A stretch of 64,000 bases of DNA from positions 558,001 through 622,000 of the forward strand of contig NW_004457735.1 of the NCBI RefSeq assembly GCF_000203815.1, read 5' to 3'. The notes beneath the pieces are model-generated. The model ran no database searches, was not told the origin of the DNA, and worked only from the letters and a program-made list of their open reading frames with translations. The stretch is from Cavenderia fasciculata. Lineage: Eukaryota > Evosea > Eumycetozoa > Acytosteliales > Cavenderiaceae. Below are positions 24,001 through 35,118 of this stretch, piece by piece; the stretch's first letter is position 1, and each line of letters begins with the position of its first letter. A program made the position numbers and the translations under genes.

Positions 24001-25952
24001 CAAGTGGCAACAAGGACAGATCTCCAACTTCCAGTACTTGATGCATCTCAACACATTGGCCGGACGTTCATACAATGATTTGACACAATACCCAGTGTTC
24101 CCATGGATTCTCAAGGACTTTACCAGCGAAGAGTTGGATTTGGACGACTCGAGTGTGTACCGTGACTTGTCGCGTCCAATGGGTGCGTTGGAAGAGACAC
24201 GTGCACAAAAGTTCCGCGACCGTTTCGAGAATTGGGACGACAATGAACCCAACGAGCACGGTCACCGCGTACCCAAGTTCCATTACGGTACGCATTACTC
24301 GTCGGCTGCTATTGTGTTGTATTATCTCATCCGTCTAGAACCATTCACACAACACTTCCTCAAGTTGCAGGGTGGACGTTGGGACCAGCCCGACCGTCTG
24401 TTTAGCTCGGTCTCAGAGACTTGGGTAAGCTCGTCGTGTGGAAGTACCGGCTCGATCATGGAGTTGATCCCCGAGTTTTACTACTTGCCCGAGTTTTTAG
24501 AGAACTCGAATAAATTCAATTTCGGAGAGAAGCAGGGTGGCGAAGCTATCAGCGACGTCGTGCTACCACCATGGGCCAAGGGTTCAGCGCAAGAATTTAT
24601 CCGTCTGCATAGACGTGCGCTCGAGTCTGACTATGTGTCGGAACATTTGCACGAGTGGATCGACCTTATCTTTGGTTACAAGCAACAAGGCAAGCCTGCC
24701 GAGGACGCGCTCAACGTCTACTACTACCTGACGTACGAAGGAGCGGTCAATATTGACGCCATCACCGACCCGGTTGAAAAAGCCGCCACGATTGCACAAA
24801 TCAACAACTTTGGACAGACTCCCAAGCAGCTGTTTGACAAGCCACACCCCAAGAGAAATGCAGCACTCAGCTCGTTCCCCTTTTACGCCAAGTCACTCGC
24901 CGGCAACTTTATCAAGGATATTAACGAGCCAGTCGGCCAGATGCGACTCATCAACGACCGTTGCACCGCCGTACCGTTCAACAAGCACCTTTTAGCACCG
25001 TCCTTTACAAAATACATTTTATGGGGTCTGCCAGACGGCTCCATCCGTTACCACAACGGTGACAAGATGAAAGCACTCGAAGATCACCACGATGGCCCGC
25101 TCACTGTCCTCACTTCAACCGATGACGGACTGATTTGTGTCAGTGGTGGTGTCGACTCGATGGTCTGTGTATTTAACTTGAAGCGATTCTCACTTACCAA
25201 GCGTCTCTGTGGCCACACGGGTATCGTCACTGCCTTGGCTGCATCACGTCCCTACTCTGTGATTGTGTCGGGTTCAGAAGACCACACTGCCATCATTTGG
25301 GATCTCAACCGCATGCGTTATGTGCGTACACTTCAAGGACACGACGGCGCCATCTCATGTATTGCCGTCCACGACACCACTGGTGACATTGTCACTTGTT
25401 CGGGCACCACCATCAATGTCTACACGATCAATGGTGAAATGCTACTTACACTCAAGACATCACAAATCATCTATGACCAAATCACCACTTGCTATTGGTC
25501 TAAAGGTGCCGAATGGCTTGGCGAGAATGTACTCATCACAGGTCATCGCGATGGAAAAATCAAGGTTTGGGGTTTGGAGAGCCGTCTCCTTCCCTCCATC
25601 GACAGTGAACCACTCTCAACTCTTGTCTTTAAAAATGTATTAATACTTCGTTCAACTTTTTATAATCTTCAATCTCATAATACTGCAATCACTTCAATTT
25701 ATTTAACAAAGTAAGTCAAAAATAGAAATAGAAATAGAAATAATAATTCATGTTATTAACCGTTTTTGTTATCTTTTTGATTATAGTGACCAACAAAAAT
25801 TATATACAGGTGATATTGAAGGTAAAATTTGTTTATGGTCAGACTCTGATTCATCACAAATTAAACAACGTGGTTGGACTTTAAATCCGACAGATTTAAG
25901 AACAATGTTACCAACAAATGTTGGAACAGGAACTAAACATGGATTATTCTAA
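15001..25952 (+). CDS. lvsA: LvsA/WDFY3-type BEACH-WD40 protein
   Basis: Six exons (15001-15999, 16078-16426, 16498-16706, 16795-17216, 17284-25710, 25787-25952) encode 3523 residues, close to human WDFY3. After a Gln/Ser/Pro-rich start come armadillo-like helices, a concanavalin-like lectin fold near 1010-1180 (SMLFWLYIERG, RWYHIGIVHARR), Ser/Asn-rich linkers, and a block STLDKWKLDSTEGPYRMRKK that is strongly WDFY3-like. A PH-BEACH domain lies at about 2720-2880, a BEACH domain at about 2890-3170 (FQYLMHLNTLAGRSYNDLTQ, THYSSA, LPPWAKGSAQEFI, HLHEWIDLIFGYKQ), and C-terminal WD40 repeats (SGSEDHTAIIWDLNR). No FYVE finger follows. In Dictyostelium LvsA acts in cytokinesis and contractile-vacuole membrane traffic. 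Orthology is inferred from the WDFY3-like blocks. Confidence 0.85.
22880..22934 (+). repeat. AAT microsatellite (poly-Asn) within the BEACH gene
   Basis: Near-pure AAT repeats encode a poly-Asn run interrupted by a Ser. It lies in the linker before the PH-BEACH domain. Confidence 0.9.
23186..23242 (+). repeat. 12-nt minisatellite (Ser-Met-Asp-Gln)n in the BEACH gene
   Basis: About four tandem copies of TCGATGGATCAA-type units encode SMDQ repeats. The frame is preserved because the unit is a multiple of three. Confidence 0.9.
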
Positions 25953-25971
25953 AATAATATTAATTAATAAT

Positions 25972-26003
<32 letters not shown>

Positions 26004-26530
26004 ATCTTTTTCAATAATAAATAACAAAATATATATAATTTCAATCAACAATACAAATTTTGTAAAAGATTTAGAAACATCAACAAAATAATTGTGTAGT
26101 ATTGACAGTGCGATGAAAATATATATAATTTATTATTGTTTATTGTATTGTTATTTTGGGCAATAACAACGGGTAATTTTTTGCTGTCATTCACTCTCTG
26201 CCACCACTCACTCTACTCTACTAGTACCACTGCAACTATAGTTTGATGGTTGTTGTAATCAAACAAAGAGAAGTGACTGATCAAACACACACATCCCCAG
26301 TGATATCAGGGGGGTTTGGAATGGAAATTTTTGTGTGGGTGTTTTGTTTCCAAATTGGATGCATTAAATTAAACAAATATAATATCCATCCATGCTGGGT
26401 AGAAGATAGATGAAAAGAGACTATATAAACAGTTGTTGTTTTATCTACCAAACTGCTAATCGGTTCTCTCTCAAAAGACATCATTTTGAAATTCATTGTT
26501 TGTTGTTGTAGTTGTTAATTCAAGATTACG
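25953..26530. other. Intergenic spacer with a hairpin
   Basis: AT-rich with AAT repeats at 25960-26005. An imperfect hairpin at about 26282-26347 has CAAACACACACA pairing with TGTGTGGGTGTTTTG, and CCCC with GGGG around a TGATATCA palindrome. No gene is seen. The rest is presumably the promoter of the gene that starts at 26531. Confidence 0.55.
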
Positions 26531-27829
26531 ATGGATTGTTTTAGTAATTATATATTTTTAATAGTATTTTTTCTTGGTGTATCATTTCAGTCGACAGATT
26601 CAGTTTGGGGATTTAGAATTGATCCATCAACAGAATTAGTATTTCAAGGCCCACCCATCTCTTTTACAGAAATCCCCATCACATTTAAGGTAGCGAGTAT
26701 TCCAACTGATTTTCAAGGGAATCCAAATGTCACCTTTCGCGTCAACCCAGCTATTTATGGCACAAACGTTCCCATCCCATCAGAGTCAATAGACGATCCT
26801 ACGCTATTGGCATTTTTCACTGGTCACAAAACAGGTGGATACGGTCGTATCTTGGTGCATCACACGTGCAAGTGTCAACCAGAATCTTGTATGGACCTAA
26901 AGTTTACATCACCAATCAAAGACATGTGTCTGATGATCGGAGGCATGGACGGATACGACCATGTATCGATCGAGCTGTCGGCAAATGGAGTGCCCGTCGT
27001 ATCAAACACCTCACTTTGGACATCGATTGCCAACGGACCCTTTTCAGAACAACACTCTGACTGTCCGCCAACCATTGCAAAGAGTCGTGGTAACGCACTA
27101 AACATCACCAGTTTTGAAGATCTCTGCACATCCAATCCCAACTACAACATTTTCATGACCAACCAAATGTTTGACAATATTAAATTGTGCTACAGTTCCC
27201 ACCTGTCGCAAAGTGTCTTTTATTCACTAACTCCATGTTCAAGGCAGCAAATCATTGCATCGACACCACCACCTGAACTATTCTATGCAGTTGCAGGTAT
27301 GGCCTATTTCGATGCAAACGCCAATGGAAGATACGACTATGGAACTGACCGTCCACTCTCCAACATCAACGTCACTTTGATCAACTTTTTTACACAGCAA
27401 CCTGCTACTTCAACCACAACATCCAAACCAATCGAAGATTTTGTCACTGATAGTTCTGGTGTCTTTGTATTGTATCCTGTACGTGCAGGATTCTTTGAGG
27501 TCAAGTTCAAGTATGACCCCAAAATCTATAGCGCTGTCATGCCACAAGACATCATCCAAGGTAATTCAAAAACCTCCAAAATCGATCAACACTTTAAATC
27601 TATCAGAGTTCGTATCACTCAACGTGATCCTGGTGTACGTAAAGTAGATGAAGATGATCATGTCTCTAAATATGTTGGTTACATCTTACCAACAGTTTAT
27701 GGTGGTGTTGTAAATTATAATGGTGAATCTAATAGTAGTCAAGATACTTTTAGTAGTAATAGTAATAGTGATAATAGTAACGATAGTAATAGTAATAGTA
27801 ATAATAATAGTAATAGTAGTACAAAATAA
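26531..27829 (+). CDS. Secreted protein with a Cna-B/SdrD-like domain and Ser/Asn tail
   Basis: Single exon of 432 residues. An N-terminal signal sequence (YIFLIVFFLGVSFQSTDS) precedes a Cys-containing domain with CKCQPESCMDLKF and several N-glycosylation sequons. A Cna-B/SdrD-like beta-sandwich follows near 255-350: AGMAYFDANANGRYDYGTD, then PLSNINVTLI and SGVFVLYPVRAGFFEVKF. That motif resembles the SD-repeat B domain of secreted surface proteins, including many dictyostelid extracellular-matrix proteins. The C-terminus is a Ser/Asn/Asp repeat tail with no TM segment. An extracellular-matrix or slime-sheath role is inferred. Confidence 0.75.
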   Translation: MDCFSNYIFLIVFFLGVSFQSTDSVWGFRIDPSTELVFQGPPISFTEIPITFKVASIPTDFQGNPNVTFRVNPAIYGTNVPIPSESIDDPTLLAFFTGHKTGGYGRILVHHTCKCQPESCMDLKFTSPIKDMCLMIGGMDGYDHVSIELSANGVPVVSNTSLWTSIANGPFSEQHSDCPPTIAKSRGNALNITSFEDLCTSNPNYNIFMTNQMFDNIKLCYSSHLSQSVFYSLTPCSRQQIIASTPPPELFYAVAGMAYFDANANGRYDYGTDRPLSNINVTLINFFTQQPATSTTTSKPIEDFVTDSSGVFVLYPVRAGFFEVKFKYDPKIYSAVMPQDIIQGNSKTSKIDQHFKSIRVRITQRDPGVRKVDEDDHVSKYVGYILPTVYGGVVNYNGESNSSQDTFSSNSNSDNSNDSNSNSNNNSNSSTK

Positions 27830-27964
27830 TAAATAAATAATATTGCAAACTTTAATTTAAAATAAAATGTTAAAACAAACAAAAAACCTAGGTTTTTTTA
27901 ATTTTATATCTTTGTATATCTAAATCTATCTATAATATATAATAAATGTTATATAATTATGAAA

Positions 27965-29335
27965 TTAAAGAAAAAGAGAAATGGTAATTGAAAATAAAAG
28001 TAAAGATAAAAGACCACCAAATGATGATGATTTGAAAATGGAACTTGCAGAAGATCTAGAGCATTTGTAGATATAGTGAATGGATGAATAACAGGATGGA
28101 TTTGGATTGACATTGACAGGTCCTTCATAATGACCACAACTTGAAATGTAGGAGCAGAGTTCATTACCACAATTGGCTACTTCACAACTACCAATATACT
28201 TGACGTCAGGAGAACTGACACATCTGTTGATAGTCATACAGTTCATATAGTCTTGGAAATCATCCTTGCATTGGGAAAGGATTTCGACAGTATTTGGCAT
28301 GACAGAGAAGCAAGTTCCCTTTTGAGTAACATTTTTTCCACTCTCGCAAAAACATTGCTCCAATTGATTACAACCCGATGAGAAGCAATTGACCAAAGGA
28401 TTGGTCGATGGTGGTAATGGACCACATGTATTACTTGCTTTCTCACAAATCAATCCTTGTTTGTAATCACAAAAGTCAATCTTTGATTTACTATCACATT
28501 GTGCTCCTTTTCCCAAAGAGTAATAATTTACACATTTCTTTTGATTACATCCTGATCCCATTCCACATGCACTATCAACTTAAAAAAAATTATTAAAATT
28601 AAAATTAATTAATTTAAATTAAACTATTCTATTGTTTTTTTTTATACATACCATTGCATTCTCCTCCTTGAGGTGTAACCGAAACACATTTTCCACCTTT
28701 ACAATATTGACCCTAAATAAATAAATTAATAAATTAATTAATTAAATAATAATTTAATTTAATCAATGGAATACTTACAAATGAACATGAAATATATGTA
28801 TCACATGAATTATCCATTGATGAACAAATACCAGCAATACATTGAAGCATTCCAAAACATTCACCATCATATGTACAATTACTTCCTTGTTGAACAAAAG
28901 CTGTTCTAATACTTAAAAGAAAAGAAGAAGGAATGTTAATAAAATCATTTAATAATTTAATCAATCCATTGGTTGGATATAATAATAATAATAATTAAAA
29001 TTACCAAATATTCTTTTGACATGTAAGACCTGGAATACACAAGGTTTGTTCTGTACAAGTTTGACCTAATCCAGATGCCTTTGCACAAATTCCATTGTTA
29101 CAGAAAAAGTCATTATTACATTTGATTGATGCATTACTATAAATATTAATTAATTAATTTGTTAGTTATAAACATTTAAAATTTATATTTATATTTATAT
29201 TTACCAAGACATTCCATCACCTACACAATCACGTTGAATAGGATCATATTCTGTACAGTCTCCTCTCACTGTAGCAATATTGATTAAAGTAATGAAAATT
29301 AATAATAAAAGTAATAATGATAAAAATGATTTCAT
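27965..29335 (-). CDS. Cys-rich secreted/GPI-type protein (Paramecium-surface-antigen-like family)
   Basis: Five exons (29205-29335, 29005-29136, 28779-28911, 28652-28712, 27965-28578) encode 356 residues. A signal peptide (MKSFLSLLLLLLIFITLINI) is followed by repeated Cys modules of the C-x-x-G-x-x-C type, a DFCDYKQGLICE block, a SSGCNQLEQCFCESGKN block and a hydrophobic C-terminus (LLSLLLFSITISLFL) preceded by small residues, which suggests a GPI anchor. Introns 1 and 2 both split a TG|T Cys codon. Three same-family members lie at 35119, 37263 and 53566. Ligand and function are unknown. The cell-surface location is inferred. Confidence 0.8.
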
Positions 29336-29717
29336 TGTATCTGTATGTGTATGTATAGTAGGTAATAACTTTATAACTAATTAAAATGATTATGACAAGA
29401 CAACCAACTAGTCTAGACATTTTATAGTCTACTGGATACTACAGTACTGTCTGACAATATACATTTTTATTATTATATCAATAAAATTACTAATCTCTAG
29501 AGTAATAAGAAAATAATAAAAAGATAAAAGATAAAAGATAAATCTGCTGATCAAATATTTCAAAAGCAAGTTTGAAAACCATTCTTTCTTTTTTAATTCT
29601 GCTAATTCAAGAGAATCTTGATAATTATGATTGATTGTAATGGCAGTTGATTATTATTATTATTATTATTGTTAAAGCGTAAAGAGACAGAGATAGAGAT
29701 AGAGAAGAGAGGGAGAG
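29336..29717. other. Divergent promoter region
   Basis: 382 bp between two divergent genes, AT-rich, with ATT repeats at 29650-29672. It presumably holds both promoters. No gene is seen. Confidence 0.6.
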
Positions 29718-31979
29718 ATGAATATAGATAATAATAATAGTAATAATAGAAGTACTTTAGTAATACTACAAGTATTTCGTAATAACTTTTTATTAAAGGA
29801 AATATTTGGTAGAGTTAGAAAAGATGAGATTAGATTGTTTGGTGCAAGAGTACCTGTTTGCAAGGTAGTCAATCGTAGTGGTATTGAATGTTTACCAAAG
29901 AGATATACTCAATTAGTCAATGACTTGAAATGGGTCATTGAGAATAGATACTATGCTCTGCTACTAGATATATTTCAAACCACCGTCAATACTACTGGCA
30001 CAATGACACCCGATCAAATGGCTGCTACCTCTGCAATAGAGGATATCGCCGTGATGGAGTTGTTACTAGTCAAATACAAACACCACTTTATCAACTACTT
30101 TTTCGCAGAGTCGTCATTCTCATCGTCACCATTGATCGAACGGATCATTGCGTATTTGGATGGAATAGTACGGTCTCAGAGTAAAGGTGAAGAAATATGG
30201 AATTTGGTGCTGGGATTTATCGATCGACATTATGGAGAGGGTATGTCGTTTTGGGGTAAAGCACAATCTTTGGTGTCATCAGGCCGAAGTAATCCGTCAG
30301 TTCTTCAAAGTAAACTGTTGCTCGACCACACATCGACAAACAATACAAATGACATTTACAATGTATTTAAAAGAGCAATATTCCATAACAAAAAGGGTGT
30401 ATTGGTAGATATACTGGAAAAGGTTGGTGTCAAGACACTTACAACATATTTACAAACTCATCGTCCATGGAATATCGATCCAGACATATCACCGTCGGCA
30501 TTGGAATACTTGTATCGCAATTTTCAAATGTCCTCTTCCTCCTCCTCGACTAAATTACCCTTTATATTTATATTTGCACATCCAACCATTGCATGTTATC
30601 TGACACACAACATTGATATTATCAACCACCACAACCAACAAGAGAAAAAGGAACAGGGTATCCTCACCAGTGATTTCTACCGATACATCAAAGCCGCTGT
30701 TTCAATTGGAAAAAGTCCTACATTGGAACCTGCCTATGAACAAATACACGATTGTTGTCATTCATTACTTGCAACCAAAAAGTATCCATTCGATGCCGAC
30801 GTGATTGGTCAGACTATCGAATCACTACTTCCAGTCTCAGAGGAAGTGAACAAATCGATTAAATACTATAAACTTTGGGTATATGAAATGTATCATCTAC
30901 TCTACACTCATTTGGGATATATTGCTAGAAACGCTGTCTCTTCTAAAAATATGATTACACTACTCCAAGACAACAATAACGACCGTGTCTACCAATACCT
31001 CTTGTCACGTGCAGGTTTTGGCTATGTGTGCAGCTATGGAACATTGGAGCAGGTACAGGGGTGTCATCTACTTCAAAACGATAGTATCGCGCCAGGTGCA
31101 CTAGACAAATCCATCAATTTAAAGTCATTTGATTTACAGGTCATCAAATACCTCTTTCCAATCATTAGACAACACCAAAAATCCAACTCTATATTCTTTA
31201 TAGAGCTTGAAACGACCGAGCAGGCAATCAGTAACGCTATCTTTGTCGAGCGTTGGGATATTATCGAATATCTAATCATAGAAGAGAATGCCCCCTATAT
31301 GAAGCACGCCAATTTGGTCTTTTCAGCTCTCGTTGCAGGTCGGTTTGAATTGGCCAACTTCTTGGTTGCAAGGAATAGTAATATTGATGATCACGTATCT
31401 CATATTCCAGTAAACTCTAAAGAGATGATATCATACTATCCACGAGACGCTTACTTTAAACCTACACTTGGTACAAACAAAGAGAAAAACTATACTCTTG
31501 TTCGATGCATTATGGAACGATACAATGCACGGGTAGTAGACGATCAACATTTACAGGTTACCTCGAAATCTATTTACTTTTCAGAATATTCACCTCTACC
31601 TAATTGCTATAGTATATTACTAGATGAAGCTGTATTACAAGGTGATTTCGATATATTCATCTATCTATACGATCTATTTAACAAATCGTACATTGTCAAT
31701 ATGGATAGTCTAATTGAAAAATATAAGTTTGGTTTCATTGCACAATTGCTTGAAAGAGGTGACATCCCATTTAACATCTGCCGTCTCGACTGTTATGCCA
31801 TTCTAGGAACATTTGCATCGGTAGAGTGGATCGAGAATATTCTAAACTCTCCTAATCTACAACCATTAAAATCGGGTACCCAACAACACCTACAAGCTTT
31901 CAAAATGAGTGCAACCACCAAAAATATTGATAATCATCATAAACAATCATTTATAAAATATTATCAACAAATTAAATAA
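29718..31979 (+). CDS. Ankyrin-like dictyostelid family protein
   Basis: Single exon of 753 residues. After a poly-Asn start it opens with a hydrophobic segment, LVILQVFRNNFLLKEIFG, a beginning I associate with large lineage-expanded dictyostelid families. Helical repeats follow with ankyrin-like spacing, for example ISNAIFVERWDIIEYLIIEE, LVFSALVAGRFELANFLVAR and LLDEAVLQGDFDIFIYLYDL. They lack most canonical ankyrin consensus residues. No signal peptide, TM helix or catalytic motif is seen. A protein-interaction role is inferred from the repeat architecture only. Confidence 0.7.
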   Translation: MNIDNNNSNNRSTLVILQVFRNNFLLKEIFGRVRKDEIRLFGARVPVCKVVNRSGIECLPKRYTQLVNDLKWVIENRYYALLLDIFQTTVNTTGTMTPDQMAATSAIEDIAVMELLLVKYKHHFINYFFAESSFSSSPLIERIIAYLDGIVRSQSKGEEIWNLVLGFIDRHYGEGMSFWGKAQSLVSSGRSNPSVLQSKLLLDHTSTNNTNDIYNVFKRAIFHNKKGVLVDILEKVGVKTLTTYLQTHRPWNIDPDISPSALEYLYRNFQMSSSSSSTKLPFIFIFAHPTIACYLTHNIDIINHHNQQEKKEQGILTSDFYRYIKAAVSIGKSPTLEPAYEQIHDCCHSLLATKKYPFDADVIGQTIESLLPVSEEVNKSIKYYKLWVYEMYHLLYTHLGYIARNAVSSKNMITLLQDNNNDRVYQYLLSRAGFGYVCSYGTLEQVQGCHLLQNDSIAPGALDKSINLKSFDLQVIKYLFPIIRQHQKSNSIFFIELETTEQAISNAIFVERWDIIEYLIIEENAPYMKHANLVFSALVAGRFELANFLVARNSNIDDHVSHIPVNSKEMISYYPRDAYFKPTLGTNKEKNYTLVRCIMERYNARVVDDQHLQVTSKSIYFSEYSPLPNCYSILLDEAVLQGDFDIFIYLYDLFNKSYIVNMDSLIEKYKFGFIAQLLERGDIPFNICRLDCYAILGTFASVEWIENILNSPNLQPLKSGTQQHLQAFKMSATTKNIDNHHKQSFIKYYQQIK

Positions 31980-32166
31980 TAAATAAATAATAAATAATAA
32001 ATAAATAAATAATGTTTTTTTTGTAATGTACAAATTGTTTTTTTTTAATTTCTCTAAAGATATTTTTAGAAACATCCATTCTTTAATACTTTTACCATAT
32101 CTTTACCCTTGACACTAATATTATTATTATTATTATTATTTGTTTTTAAAAAAAAAAGGTTAGAAA

Positions 32167-33441
32167 TTAAATTAAAGTTATTTTGGATAGAATAACATAC
32201 AAAAGATAGACTACTACAAAGATTAACCATGGAGCTAATAGACCACCACAAACACCACCAACAATAGAATATTTCTTTTTGAGGAACGCACCTAGATCAA
32301 AGAATACAAAATCAATGTCATCCTTGTCATAGTAACAGGTAGTGTATTCATTCAATGGATATTTATCTTCCATGTCATCTGGACAATCCGAGCCAGCACA
32401 ATATTGAACCATTTCATTTCGCATCACTGTTCCATTTTCCAATGTATAACGTACATCCATAATTAAATTATAAGTTCTCTTGTAAAGATATTCGTAACTA
32501 ATAAAAAATAATAATAAATAAATCAATTCAATTCAATTTGATTCGATTAATGAATGTCATGTCATGTCATGTCATGTAATGTCAGCTCTCTAGGTATACA
32601 TACTCGTGAGATAAAACATAACATTGTGTTTTAACTTGAGTAATATTCTTCATTGGTTGTACAAATAGTATCCATAACAAAGTGAGTAATACAGCCCATA
32701 AGATGATATAGACAATGGTAGCAATGACCATATAGTTGTTTTGACGTTCACAATAGTTCCAACTGTCACACCACCATTTATAAAATGTCACTTTCTCCTT
32801 GACTGCTTTGTGTGGTGGAGGTGGATTAATATCCTCTTCTCTCATTACTCCTTTATGACGTTCAATCAATGCTGTCCATGAACTAAATAGATCGCAAAAA
32901 AAATAATAAGTAAATAATATTACAACAAAGATTACATATTTTATATATGTATTGTATGTATTACATACTTGAACATTTCTTGAGAAGGTAATTCAAAAGT
33001 GTAGGTAGCCTTTCCTCTTGTTTTAATTCTGAGGTTGTAGGGTTGAGCACCTGGTTCATCGGCTTGTTCACAATACACGATATCATGGAGATATAAAAGA
33101 CCACGTCTGATCGTATCCTCAGCTGACTCTTTAAACTCCATTCCTCCCTCTGATAAATCTACATATTTACTTATCCTAAATACATATATTATATATAAAT
33201 ATATAAATATATATAAATATTTTTGATTAGTTTTATTTAAATATATAAATAGATAATTCGATCGTTTTGAGTATCGATATTCGATAGGGTTGGTTGGGTT
33301 TATTTTTATCTTTTTTTTTTGATCATATTTGATAGATTTATAAAGAGATACATACCATCCTTTATCTATACCATCACTATTAATATAATGAGTATTAACA
33401 GTTACTTGACAAGTGTAAGCATTTATATTTTCCATCTCCAT
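32167..33441 (-). CDS. Two-TM membrane protein of unknown function
   Basis: Four exons (33356-33441, 32969-33175, 32604-32882, 32167-32497) give 300 residues starting MEMENINAYTCQVTVN. Two hydrophobic helices are visible, IATIVYIILWAVLLTLLWILFV near residue 155 and LIFVVVYLLYVIL near the C-terminus. Between them lies a loop with paired cysteines (YCAGSDCPDDM, TCYYDKDD). No domain was recognised. Intron 1 (33176-33355) is 180 nt and free of stops, so retaining it would add 60 Lys/Tyr/Ile-rich residues. Its AT richness and the consensus splice sites favour removal. Confidence 0.65.
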
Positions 33442-35118
33442 TCTATATATACCTATGCTTGTTTATTTGAATAGATATCTATCTATCTTTATCTGTAGTT
33501 TCTTTGTATCGAGAGAGAGAGAGGAGTGTATCTGAAATGAGTGGAGTGACTAGTCAGAAAATAAGGACATAAATAGACAGCTCTATAGGTCTCTGCTCGC
33601 ACGAAGATGTGAGCGCTAGAGAAAAACTGTAGAGGACCGTCACAACCGTTTGGTTCAAGCAGGTGGGGCAACTTTGAAAAAATTTCGCGGCTTTTGGTCG
33701 CTGTGTGTTTGATGAGGATTATGATCGAGGGGGTCGTTTCCTATCCATCTTGCATTCATCCACAAAACACAAAGATATTTTGGTAAAAAGATATCTCTTT
33801 TAATCTTTAAATAATATTTAATACATTATTTTTGTATTATCAAGAAACAAAAATATTAATATTTTAATTATTTTTAATTCTTTTCGGTTGTTTGATCAGA
33901 ATGATGGCAATTCAGTTAGTTAAATATGACAACAGTAACAAACAATATCAAGAGAGATAGAGAGAGAGAGAGGAGACAACATTATTATTGATGACACTGC
34001 CAGCGTGTACACATGATACTCTCTAGTCATAGAGTAGGGTATGAGAGAGAGAGAAGAGATGATCAATTATTATTATTATCTCTACCCTACTCTTGTGCTC
34101 TGCTCAGCTGCTTTTCTTGATTTTAAACCAGTTGGCATCCATATCCATATATAGAGTGAAATACCAATAGTTAGGAGTTATAGATACTAGTGTGTAAACT
34201 GCTCCTTCCTCTCCTGCTAATCCTAACGCAAGAGGGAGAGGGAGAGAGAGAGAGAGGTACGACGATTGACCATATTGAATAGGTATGTTTGCACGTTGAT
34301 AGAGAAAAGGATGTATATCTACATACAATGACATATTAATAATGGGGATTCCCATCCTACCCACCATTAAATAAACCCCACCACTTTAAATTGATTCACC
34401 CATTACCCACCAACCTCCTTCACATAATATTTTGATCATCTTCGTCGACGACAACCCCATCATCAATTAAATATGTTTCAACTGTTGATCATAGCACATC
34501 ATCACAATTTTGATGATATAGATATATATCATATCAATCAAATCAAACAATCCAACAACATCATGGAACAATATTGTTTAAATTGATAAGATGTGTTTAT
34601 TTATTATTATTATTATTATCATGTCGGGTGGGTACGTACAATCATAAGGGGGTATCATTCAGGTACTTGTTTGATTTTTTGGTGATCAGTCAAGAACAAA
34701 CAAACAAACAAACAAACTAATCACACACTGAATATATAATATTAAAATGAACACATCACATATTAGTTTGTTTGTTCCAAAATGGTAATAATGACTATCA
34801 AGTTAGGATTCCAACAACAACCAAAACAATTAACATTTATATTTTAAAAAGAAATAAATTGGGATCAATTAATTTAGCTAGCTCTGTGTTTTTCCATATC
34901 CATCCATCCATCCATCTATTTTTAATACCATACCATATCATACCATATACCATATACCATTTCCATCCATCAATCCAATACAATCCATTCCAAACCATTC
35001 CACTCATCCATCCATCCATTCATAATTATCTCTTGTTAATCTATTAATTTAATTCAAATCAAATAATTATTATATCTTTTAATTTTACATATATCTGTTA
35101 AATCAATTCAAATCAATC
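33442..35118. other. Gene-poor intergenic region
   Basis: About 1.7 kb between divergent genes. It contains several GAGA-type tracts (33955-33972, 34046-34056, 34225-34256), CCAT and ATACC tandem tracts (34895-35015) and T/A runs. A slightly GC-richer patch at 33590-33720 includes a weak hairpin. No gene is supported. Confidence 0.6.

Noticed and set aside
34772-35047. ORF containing HPSIHLF repeats
   Set aside because: It is a translation of CCAT microsatellites in a promoter region.
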